NCBI GenBank assembly: GCA_017883495.1
Contig: JADGNL010000063.1
Location: 1 to 19,400 of the forward strand
Length of the DNA: 19,400 nt
Direction of reading: 5' to 3'
Source: Methanomicrobiales archaeon
GTDB lineage: Archaea > Halobacteriota > Methanomicrobia > Methanomicrobiales > Methanospirillaceae
A program made the translations under genes and the position numbers. Below the pieces are notes generated by a model. That model saw only the letters and a list, made by a program, of their open reading frames with translations. It was not told the DNA's origin and searched no databases. Below, piece after piece: positions 1 to 7,094 of the stretch; positions within the stretch are counted from its first letter, which is position 1, and each line of letters begins with the position of its first letter.

Positions 1-641
1 ATGGACGGGTCGAGCCGGGCGCCGATGCAGGCGCTCAGGACGGCCGCCGAGAGCAGCCCGTACGAGAGCGAGAGAAGCGCGTTCACCGGGTCGCGGTGCG
101 GCCGTTCCGTCCGTCGCCGAAATCCCAACTCGGGCGGGATGGTCCGAGCCATGATCTCGTAGTACATGTCTCCGATCATACGGTGGACGCGCCGGAGTTC
201 CTGGAGGCGGACAAGGTTGGGCATCTCTCCGAGCAGTCCCTGCACGAGCTCGAGTTCGCCTTCGTAGAACCCCGCCTGGTCCTCGCCGATGTGGCCGAGC
301 CGAACGTGTGCCGCATACGTGACGATCGTGGTCGCGATGGCGTGCGCCGGCATCGCCTCCTGCAGGCGCCGCCGCCGCTCGTCCTCCCGGTCGTCGTATG
401 GCCGCACTACACCCACGGGCTCGCCGTCGGGTTCGAGAAAGGTGACACGGACCCCCTGCCGGACCAGCCGGTTCACCGTCGCCGTCTGGATCGTATGCCG
501 CCCCTGAAGGAGCAGGTGCGCAAGACCGACGAGAGCGTACTCGGTGACGGTTGCGTCCTGGCCCACGATCAGCCGGTCGGATGCCGATCGGATGTGCGCG
601 CCGGACCCCTGCACTACGAGCCAGTCCACGTCCTCGATCAC
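1..641 (-). CDS. cas1: Cas1 homologue (CRISPR integrase family), 3' end cut by window edge
   Basis: Reading the minus strand from a GTG at 641 gives 213 codons open to the window edge. Cas1 proteins are metal-dependent DNA integrases/endonucleases. The N-terminal beta domain is seen in WLVVQGSG (residues 7-14) and the Cas1-typical segment HTIQTATVNRLVRQGV (49-64), then FLEPDGEPVG (68-77). The helical catalytic domain shows YYEIMARTIPPELGF (160-174) and the hallmark RPHRDPVNALLSLSYGLL (180-197), matching the family's RPPxDPVNALLSFGY. The position expected for the catalytic Glu, seven residues before YY, is His153 (codon 183-185). The later catalytic His and Asp lie beyond the edge. The gene begins 51 bp after the nusA stop, in the same frame. 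GTG is the only ATG/GTG/TTG between that stop and the conserved N-terminus, and the Shine-Dalgarno match is weak. No cas2, array or other cas gene is visible. Family assignment is firm; function (adaptation, casposon-like, or domesticated) is unknown. Confidence 0.88.
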   Translation of the reverse strand, partial: MIEDVDWLVVQGSGAHIRSASDRLIVGQDATVTEYALVGLAHLLLQGRHTIQTATVNRLVRQGVRVTFLEPDGEPVGVVRPYDDREDERRRRLQEAMPAHAIATTIVTYAAHVRLGHIGEDQAGFYEGELELVQGLLGEMPNLVRLQELRRVHRMIGDMYYEIMARTIPPELGFRRRTERPHRDPVNALLSLSYGLLSAAVLSACIGARLDPS

Positions 642-692
642 GATACTTTCAGATGTCGCGCCAGCGACAGAAGAAGGTTGTTGAAAAGAGGG

Positions 693-1139
693 TCAGGAGG
701 CGTTCGGCTGGCCGAGCAGCACGTCCTGGACGTTGTGCTGGCGCATGGAGAGCTTCTTCGCCTTGAAAATGTTCTTGCCCTCCTTGCCGATTGCGATGCC
801 TCGGTCCTCGTCGCGGACATCGACGTGCGCGACAAGACCTCGCTCGGCGTCCTCGAAGTCGACCTCGAGCACCTGGGCAGGCAGGAAGCAGTTCTTGACG
901 AACTGCTCGGGGCTGTCCGAGTACTCGACGACCTCGATCCGCTTGCCCATCGCGTCCGAAGCCTTCTTGATCGAGGCCCCCTTCTTGCCGATTGCGAGCC
1001 CCATCTCGCCGGGGTTGACCACGAAGATGATCCGGCTGTTCCGCTCGTCGATCACGCAGTCGCGCGAGCTCGCGCCCGTCAGGCTCTCGAACTCCGAGAT
1101 CAGGCGCATGCAGTCCTCGGTCAGGACGATCTCCGTCAT
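693..1139 (-). CDS. nusA: Archaeal NusA-like transcription elongation/termination factor (two KH domains)
   Basis: 148-residue archaeal NusA: only the paired KH RNA-binding domains, without the N-terminal polymerase-binding and S1 domains of bacterial NusA. KH1 carries GLAIGKKGASIKKA (GxxG at residues 51-54) and KH2 carries GIAIGKEGKNIFKA (GxxG at 118-121). The protein probably binds nascent RNA at the polymerase, though its archaeal role is less well defined than the bacterial one. ATG at 1139 lies two bases after the rpl30e stop, with AGAGGG upstream as a likely ribosome binding site, so it is translated within the rpo operon. The longer open frame upstream of this ATG only overlaps rpl30e in another frame. 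After the TGA there is a pyrimidine-rich stretch (about 668-692, minus strand) that could end the operon, followed by the Cas1 homologue. Confidence 0.95.
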   Translation of the reverse strand: MTEIVLTEDCMRLISEFESLTGASSRDCVIDERNSRIIFVVNPGEMGLAIGKKGASIKKASDAMGKRIEVVEYSDSPEQFVKNCFLPAQVLEVDFEDAERGLVAHVDVRDEDRGIAIGKEGKNIFKAKKLSMRQHNVQDVLLGQPNAS

Positions 1140-1141
1140 CG

Positions 1142-1432
1142 TCAGGCCCTCTTCAGACTGGTGATGTCCGACTCGCCCGGGTCGACGACCGCGAGCGCAC
1201 TGACCATGTGCGGCTTGCCGCAGGCCTTGCCGAGCTGAACCGAGGAGCCGTCGAAGGTGTAGACGAAGACGCCCGACTCCTCTGCGAGCTTGGTGCGGTA
1301 GGCCTCGGGGCAGTTCCTGGCGACGACGACCATGTTCGCGTCGCCGCTCATGACGCACCTCTCGGTCTCGTTCTGACCGAGCACCACATTCCCTGTCTTG
1401 ATGGCCTTTCGGAGGGATACGTTGAATTCCAT
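1142..1432 (-). CDS. rpl30e: Ribosomal protein L30e
   Basis: 96-residue member of the L7Ae/L30e RNA-binding family, in its standard archaeal position between rpoA2 and nusA. Characteristic segments are LRKAIKTGNVVLGQNET near the N-terminus, the central MVVVARNCP strand-loop, and the C-terminal GKACGKPHMVSALAVVDPGESDI. It belongs to the large ribosomal subunit and binds kink-turn RNA. The ATG at 1432 is preceded by GAGG about seven bases upstream and begins ten bases after the rpoA2 stop; nusA starts two bases after its own stop. Length and neighbours are as expected, and nothing unusual is seen. Confidence 0.96.
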   Translation of the reverse strand: MEFNVSLRKAIKTGNVVLGQNETERCVMSGDANMVVVARNCPEAYRTKLAEESGVFVYTFDGSSVQLGKACGKPHMVSALAVVDPGESDITSLKRA

Positions 1433-1442
1433 TGAATTTCCT

Positions 1443-2627
1443 CTACGTTCTTGGCTTTGCGATCAGCTTGACGTCGCCCGTGCCGAGCTGTATCGGCTGG
1501 CCGACGATCACGTTCTCGGTCACGCCGTTGAGCTCGTCGACCTCGTTCGCGACGGCCGCGTCGAGCAGGTGGTTGACCGTCACCTCGAACGCGGCGCGGG
1601 AAAGGACCGACTCCTTCTCCCCGGCGATGCCGTGGCGGCCGATCTGCTTGACCTCGCCGTCCATGCACATCATGTCGGCGACGAGCATGATATGCCGCAC
1701 GTCGACCTTGATGCCCTGTTCGCCAAGGGTGGACAGGGCTTCGGCCATGATCGCGTTCCGGGCCGCTTCGATCCCGAGAACCTGGGCGATCTCGCTGATG
1801 TTGTTGGTCCGGGTCCGCGTTGTATCGACGCCGGCGACCTCGAAGACATCCTTTAGGTTGGAGCCTTCAGTATAAAGTATGTATTCACCGCCCTCTTTCC
1901 GGACCACGACGCGCTCGATATCGTCGATTCCCTGCACGATCACGTTCCTCACGTGCTCGGCGAGCTGGAAGAGGTTCTGGTACTTCTGCTGATCCTTGGG
2001 CACGAACGTGATCACATGGGCCTTGCCGTCGACCTCGGCCTCGAAGTCGCGGTAGTGGCGGCGCTCCCTGATCTTCTTCTGCGCCGTCTCGGCGATCATG
2101 TCCATCGAGATCTTGCGCTTGGTCAGCACGGCCTCGTTGACGGCGACAATCACCTGCATGTTCTCCATGTCGGTCGTGATATCGCCGAACTCGTGGAGCG
2201 GCGCCGCCTCGATCTGCCACGAGACCATCCGTGCCTTGTCCCGGTCGTTGCTGAACTCGGGAGAGAGATGGATGGTCATGGTCGGGGTCGAGGGTTCCTT
2301 CCGGGCGTCCATGATCTCGATCAGGCGCGGCAGCCCGAGCGTGACGTTGATCTCGGCCACGCCGGCGTAATGGAAGGTCCGCATGGTCATCTGCGTGCCC
2401 GGCTCGCCGATCGACTGGGCCGCTATCACGCCGACGGCCTCGAGCGGCTGGATCCGGGTCGCCTTGAACTCGGCAAGGACCCCGGTCATGATCTGCTCGA
2501 ACTGGGCGTCGCTCACGTCCTTGTCTCCGAGTGCCTTCAGGAGCTGCTGCTTGGTCAGGCTGGGGAGCTTGGTCCCGTCCGGGAGCTGCGCCCCCTCGAT
2601 CCGCCCGCGCATCGTGTCGGTGAACAT
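1443..2627 (-). CDS. rpoA2: DNA-directed RNA polymerase subunit A'' (A2)
   Basis: 394 residues, the C-terminal part of the largest polymerase subunit, which archaea encode as a separate gene. The trigger-loop region is clear at residues 73-90 (IGEPGTQMTMRTFHYAGV), followed by INVTLGLPRLIEIMDARKEPSTPTM. The C-terminus carries the jaw and clamp-closing elements, including GEKESVLSRAAFEVTV. There is no intein, although some archaeal A'' genes carry one. ATG at 2627 overlaps the rpoA1 stop by one base (ATGA), indicating translational coupling. Open frame extending upstream to 3035 lies over rpoA1 in another frame and is not coding. It is co-transcribed in the rpoH-B2-B1-A1-A2-rpl30e-nusA operon. 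Confidence 0.98.
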   Translation of the reverse strand: MFTDTMRGRIEGAQLPDGTKLPSLTKQQLLKALGDKDVSDAQFEQIMTGVLAEFKATRIQPLEAVGVIAAQSIGEPGTQMTMRTFHYAGVAEINVTLGLPRLIEIMDARKEPSTPTMTIHLSPEFSNDRDKARMVSWQIEAAPLHEFGDITTDMENMQVIVAVNEAVLTKRKISMDMIAETAQKKIRERRHYRDFEAEVDGKAHVITFVPKDQQKYQNLFQLAEHVRNVIVQGIDDIERVVVRKEGGEYILYTEGSNLKDVFEVAGVDTTRTRTNNISEIAQVLGIEAARNAIMAEALSTLGEQGIKVDVRHIMLVADMMCMDGEVKQIGRHGIAGEKESVLSRAAFEVTVNHLLDAAVANEVDELNGVTENVIVGQPIQLGTGDVKLIAKPRT

Positions 2628-5272
2628 CAGACCTCCACCTTCAGGATCGACTCGACGATCCCCTTGACGTCGACCGGGTCGCCGAACGCACCCTTCATCG
2701 GGTCCGTGCCGTCCTCGCCGTACTGGTACTGGATGATCCGGCCCATCGTGGTCCGGACCGTGCCGTCGTACTCGACCTTCAGGTCCTGGAGTGCGTTGAT
2801 CAGGCGGCGCTGGAGATACCCCGACTGCGACGTCCGGACGGCCGTGTCGACCAGCCCCTCGCGCCCGCCGATTGCGTGGAAGAAGAACTCCGTCGGCGAG
2901 AGACCGCCCTTGTACGAGTGCTTGATGAACCCGTGGGCGTCCGCGCCGCGGTCGCCCCGCCGGTAGTGGGGCAGAGTCCGCTCCTCGTAACCACGCATGA
3001 TCCGCTCGCCGCGCACCGACTGCTGGCCGATGCATCCGGCCATCTGGGTCAGGTTCAGCATCGAGCCGCGAGCGCCGGAGACGGCCATCAGCACGGCCGA
3101 GTTGCCGAGCCCGAGGTGGCGGCCGGCGATCTCGCCCGTGCGGTCACGAGCCTTGCCGAGCACCTGCATGATCTGCATCTCCAGCGTCTCCTCGGGAGTC
3201 CGACCGGGCATGGGCTCGAGCTGTCCTTCCTGAAAGATCCGGATCCGGCGATCGACGTCGTCCTCGGCCTTGCTGAGTTCGTCCTCGATCTGGCCGTATT
3301 CGGTCCGGGAGAGGTCCTCGTCGTCGATCCCGAACGAGAATCCGTCGATCATGATCCCGCGAATCGAGAGGCGGGTCATGTCGTCGATGAAATGGCTCGC
3401 CCGCTCCATGCCGTACTGCCGGATGATCCGGTTGAGAATCGCGCCGTCGAACGCTCCGATCGACTTCTTGTCGATCGTCCCGGTCTGGAGCTGGCCGTCG
3501 ATGATCCGGACGAACGCGTCGCGCTCGCAGCCCTCATCCTTGCACTCGTCGCAGTTGACGCAGGAGGAGGCGCGGAAGACCATGTTCAGGCCCGTGGGCA
3601 GGATTATGGAGAAGACCTGCTTGTTCGACCAGAACGGCGTTCCGTCCTCCTCGACCTTTCCGGGCTCGGGCAGGTGCTCGAACTCGAAGTACTTGAGGAG
3701 GTAGAGGATCTCGGACTTCGTGAACCAGCGGAGATCGTGGGTCAGCATGAAGATCCCCGAGATGTGGTCGTGGATCCCGCCGATGATCGGGCCGCCGAAG
3801 CGGGGCGAGAGGATGTTCTCCTGGACCGCGATCAGGATCGCGGCCTCGGCCCGCGCTTCCTCGGTCTGCGGGACGTGGAGGTTCATCTCGTCCCCGTCGA
3901 AGTCGGCGTTGTAGGGCGGGCAGACCGCCGGGTTGAGCCGGAAGGTCTTGCCGTCCATCACCTTGATCCGGTGGGCCATGATCGACATCCGGTGGAGCGA
4001 GGGCTGTCGGTTGAAGAGGACGATGTCGCCGTCCCGGAGCTGTCGTTCGACAGTGTAGCCGGGCTCGATCTGTTCGGCGATCGTCTCGAGATTGTCTCCG
4101 CCGAGGCGCAGGCGCCGATTGTCGGGGCGGATCACGTAGTTCGCACCGCACGGCACCTTGAGCGACTTTCGTTCGGGGCCGCGGAGCACGAGCTCGCGCA
4201 TCTCCTCGATGTTGTGGGCGGTCACCCGGATTGGCACGGTCATCTCGATCGCGATCGAGAGAGGGACACCGACCTCGGTCACCGAGAGGTTCGGGTTCGG
4301 CGAGATCACCGTTCGGGCGGAGAAGTTCACGCGCTTGCCCGAGAGCGAGCCGCGGAACCGGCCGTCCTTGCCCTTCAGTCGCTGCGACAGAGTCTTGAGC
4401 GGCCGTCCCGAGCGGTGACGGGCGGGGGGACAGCCTGCGACCTCGTTGTCGAGGTAGGTCGTGACGTGATACTGGAGCAGTTCCCAGAGGTCCTCGATGA
4501 TCAGCTGGGGCGCGCCGGCGTCCTGATTCTCCTTGAACCGCTGGTTGATCCGGATGATGTCCACGAGCTTGTGCGTGAGATCGTCCTCGGACCGCTGGCC
4601 GTTCTCGAGGATGATCGAGGGCCGCATCGTGACCGGCGGCACGGGCAGCACGGTCAGGATGGTCCACTCCGGCCGCGCCACGTCGGGGTTGATCCCGAGG
4701 AGTCGCAGATCGGAGTCGGGAATCCGTTCGAGCCGCGCCCGGATGTCGGCCGGCGTCAGCTTGTGCTCGATCTTCTTGCCGTCCTCGAGCAGGACCTCCG
4801 AGAACGTGGTCGGCTTCTCGAAGTTCACCTTGAGCTGGAGCTCGCCGCAGTGGGGGCAGGCCCGCTCCTTCTTGATGTCCTTCTCGGTCAGCACGTCGCC
4901 GCCGAATTCGTCCTCGGCCGTGATCGAGACCTTCTGGATCTCATCGGGCGAGAGGAGGAGCCGGCCGCAGGCGCGGCAGGTGACACGAAGCAGCTTCCTG
5001 ATCAGGCGCGTGTACCCGACGTGGATGACGGGCTTGGCGAGCTCGATGTGGCCGAAGTGGCCCGGGCAGTCGGCGGCCTTCTGGTCGCAGGTCTTGCAGC
5101 GAAGCCCCGGGTCGATAACCCCGAGCGCCAGGTCCATCAGGCCCTGGGGGTACGGGAACCCGTCGTCGTCGTAGGTGTCCGCCCAGATGATCTTCCGGAC
5201 GGACATGGTCCGGATCTCCTTGGGGGAGAGGAGACCGAACTTGATCTTTCCAATGCGTTTAGGACTCGGCAT
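2627..5272 (-). CDS. rpoA1: DNA-directed RNA polymerase subunit A' (A1)
   Basis: 881 residues, the catalytic large-subunit half. The active-site Mg-binding loop NADFDGDEMNLH is at about 455-466. The N-terminal clamp has zinc ligands C59, C62, C69 and H72 (CPGHFGH), and further Cys pairs at C99/C102 and C139/C142. RPLKTLSQRLKGKDGRFRGS (about 290-309) and GKRVNFSARTVISPNP (about 312-327) are family hallmarks, as is FNRQPSLHRMSIMAH (about 420-434). An additional four-Cys cluster C571-x2-C574-x2-C577-x4-C582 lies after the active site and may bind zinc or an Fe-S cluster. No intein is present. The ATG at 5272 follows the rpoB1 stop by seven bases and gives the canonical MPSPKRIGKIKFGLLSP start. 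The GC-rich gene produces a very long open frame on the opposite strand that is not real. Confidence 0.98.
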   Translation of the reverse strand: MPSPKRIGKIKFGLLSPKEIRTMSVRKIIWADTYDDDGFPYPQGLMDLALGVIDPGLRCKTCDQKAADCPGHFGHIELAKPVIHVGYTRLIRKLLRVTCRACGRLLLSPDEIQKVSITAEDEFGGDVLTEKDIKKERACPHCGELQLKVNFEKPTTFSEVLLEDGKKIEHKLTPADIRARLERIPDSDLRLLGINPDVARPEWTILTVLPVPPVTMRPSIILENGQRSEDDLTHKLVDIIRINQRFKENQDAGAPQLIIEDLWELLQYHVTTYLDNEVAGCPPARHRSGRPLKTLSQRLKGKDGRFRGSLSGKRVNFSARTVISPNPNLSVTEVGVPLSIAIEMTVPIRVTAHNIEEMRELVLRGPERKSLKVPCGANYVIRPDNRRLRLGGDNLETIAEQIEPGYTVERQLRDGDIVLFNRQPSLHRMSIMAHRIKVMDGKTFRLNPAVCPPYNADFDGDEMNLHVPQTEEARAEAAILIAVQENILSPRFGGPIIGGIHDHISGIFMLTHDLRWFTKSEILYLLKYFEFEHLPEPGKVEEDGTPFWSNKQVFSIILPTGLNMVFRASSCVNCDECKDEGCERDAFVRIIDGQLQTGTIDKKSIGAFDGAILNRIIRQYGMERASHFIDDMTRLSIRGIMIDGFSFGIDDEDLSRTEYGQIEDELSKAEDDVDRRIRIFQEGQLEPMPGRTPEETLEMQIMQVLGKARDRTGEIAGRHLGLGNSAVLMAVSGARGSMLNLTQMAGCIGQQSVRGERIMRGYEERTLPHYRRGDRGADAHGFIKHSYKGGLSPTEFFFHAIGGREGLVDTAVRTSQSGYLQRRLINALQDLKVEYDGTVRTTMGRIIQYQYGEDGTDPMKGAFGDPVDVKGIVESILKVEV

Positions 5273-5279
5273 GTGTCGA

Positions 5280-7094
5280 TTACACCTGGTCCTCGAGGAC
5301 CATCCTCGGGGCGATCCCCATGCTCTTCATCTCGTCGAGCAGAAGCTTGAACGCGTAGCTCATCTCGACGAGGTAGATGTCGGTCTCGGCGCCGCAGACG
5401 AGGCAGCGGGTCGTGTTCCGCTTCCGGTCCAGCATCGCGACCATGCCGCACTTGGCACAGACGTACTGCTGGACCTTGTCGGACTCGTCGAGCAGCCGTT
5501 CCTTGAGGGCCATCGCGGCCCCGTGACCGATCATCACGTCGCGCTCCATCTCGCCGAACCGGAGACCGCCCTCGCGGGCACGCCCCTCGGTCGGCTGCCG
5601 GGTCAGGACCTGCACGGGTCCGCGCGACCGGGCGTGCATCTTGGACGAGACCATGTGGTAGAGCTTCTGGTAGTAGATCACGCCGACGTAGATGTCGGCC
5701 GCGAAGGGCTTGCCCGTGATCCCGTCGTACATCACCTCGCGCCCGGTCGGCGCGAAGCCGAACTGCATGAGCGCGCCCCGGAGGTCCGCCTCAACCTCGC
5801 CCGAGAACGCCGTCGCGTCGATCCGGCGTCCCTCGAGCGAGCCGACCTTGCCGCCGATCGTCTCGAGCATGTGCCCGATCGTCATCCGGGACGGGATGGC
5901 GTGGGGGTTGATCACGAGGTCGGGAACTACGCCGTCCTCGGTGAACGGTAAATCTTCGGGGGCCGCGATCAGTCCGATCACACCCTTCTGTCCGTGGCGC
6001 GAGGCGAACTTGTCGCCGACCTCGGGCACGCGGAGGTCGCGCGTACGGACCTTGACCAGGCGAGACGAATTCTCGCCCTCGGTGATGATCACCGTGTCGA
6101 CGATGCCGTGCTCGTTCGAGCGCATCGTGACCGAGGTGTCGCGCCGCTTCTCGACCGTGATCAGGTCGCTGGTCGGCTCCTCGAGGAAGCGCGGCGGCGA
6201 CGTCTTGCCGATCAGCACGTCCTTCTCGCCGACGGTCGTCTCGGGGTTGATGATGCCGTCGTCGTCGAGGTTCGTGTAGAACTCCTCGCCGTGGGCGCCG
6301 GTGACCTCCGAGTCCGGGATCTCGATCCTATCCACCTGGCCGCCGGGGTATCGCCGCTCTTCGCCCTCGTAGGTCCGGAAGAAGTGCGAGCGTCCGAGGC
6401 CGCGGTCGATCGAGGCGCGGTTGAAGATGAGCGCGTCCTCGATGTTGAACCCTTCATAGCTGAGGATCGCGACCACGAAGTTCTGGCCGCCCGGACGGTC
6501 GTCCGAGCCGATCATCACGTTGGTCTGCGTGCGAACGAGCGGTTTCTGGACGTAATGGAGCAGGTGGCCGCGCGTGTCGGGCCGGAGCTTCATGTTGGCC
6601 GAGCCGAAGCCGAGCGCCTGCTTGACCATGCCCGCGCCCATCGTGACGCGGGGCGAGGCGTTGTGCTCGGGAAACGGCACGTGGGCCGCTCCGATCCCGA
6701 GGATCAGGGCCGGATCGATCTCGAGGTGTGTGTGCCCGGGCGTCAGGTGTTCCTCGTTGATCGCGATTAAGAGGTCCTCCTCCTCCTCGGCGTCGATGAA
6801 CTCGACAAGGCCGCGCCGGATGAGGTCGGCAAAGTCGATCTCCTTGCGCTCGAGCCGTCCCAGGTCCTCGTCGGAGAGGAGCGGTCGACCGTTCTCGACC
6901 ACGATCAGCGGTCGCCGGGCGCGTCCGCGATCGGTGTGGATGATCACGTCGCCGTTGTACGGCTTGTACGAGGCGTTGACCTCGGTCGAGACGCCACTGG
7001 CCCGCCGTATGCGGCGAACCTCCTGGACGAGCGCGGCCGGGTCCTCGACGAGCCCGATCAGGGCGCCGTCGACGAAGACTCTCGATTTCTTCAT
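5280..7094 (-). CDS. rpoB1: DNA-directed RNA polymerase subunit B' (B1)
   Basis: 604 residues, the C-terminal portion of the second-largest polymerase subunit, encoded separately from B2 as in methanogens. Landmarks are LSYEGFNIEDALIFNRAS (211-228), GDKFASRHGQKGVIG (360-374; lysines near the active centre), the conserved MTIGHMLE, and GGLRFGEMERD (509-519). The C-terminal zinc ribbon uses C546, C549, C564 and C567. The start ATG at 7094 overlaps the end of rpoB2 by four bases (ATGA), and the downstream rpoA1 starts seven bases after its stop. This is a standard arrangement with no insertions or missing motifs. Confidence 0.98.
   Translation of the reverse strand: MKKSRVFVDGALIGLVEDPAALVQEVRRIRRASGVSTEVNASYKPYNGDVIIHTDRGRARRPLIVVENGRPLLSDEDLGRLERKEIDFADLIRRGLVEFIDAEEEEDLLIAINEEHLTPGHTHLEIDPALILGIGAAHVPFPEHNASPRVTMGAGMVKQALGFGSANMKLRPDTRGHLLHYVQKPLVRTQTNVMIGSDDRPGGQNFVVAILSYEGFNIEDALIFNRASIDRGLGRSHFFRTYEGEERRYPGGQVDRIEIPDSEVTGAHGEEFYTNLDDDGIINPETTVGEKDVLIGKTSPPRFLEEPTSDLITVEKRRDTSVTMRSNEHGIVDTVIITEGENSSRLVKVRTRDLRVPEVGDKFASRHGQKGVIGLIAAPEDLPFTEDGVVPDLVINPHAIPSRMTIGHMLETIGGKVGSLEGRRIDATAFSGEVEADLRGALMQFGFAPTGREVMYDGITGKPFAADIYVGVIYYQKLYHMVSSKMHARSRGPVQVLTRQPTEGRAREGGLRFGEMERDVMIGHGAAMALKERLLDESDKVQQYVCAKCGMVAMLDRKRNTTRCLVCGAETDIYLVEMSYAFKLLLDEMKSMGIAPRMVLEDQV

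Noticed and set aside
96..1238. A 380-codon plus-strand open frame at the left end
   Set aside because: It is antisense to cas1, nusA and part of rpl30e, all of which have clear protein motifs on the minus strand; the plus-strand product has none.
1443..3035. An extended rpoA2 start giving a 530-residue protein
   Set aside because: The extra 136 residues lie over rpoA1 in another frame and are Arg/Pro-rich. The ATG at 2627 overlaps the rpoA1 stop and gives the normal A'' length.
2876..5350. An 824-codon open frame on the plus strand across rpoA1, and similar long plus-strand frames across rpoB1 and rpoB2
   Set aside because: These are antisense to well-identified polymerase genes. They are low-complexity and rich in Arg, Asp, Val and Leu, as expected when a GC-rich gene is read on its opposite strand, with no family motifs.
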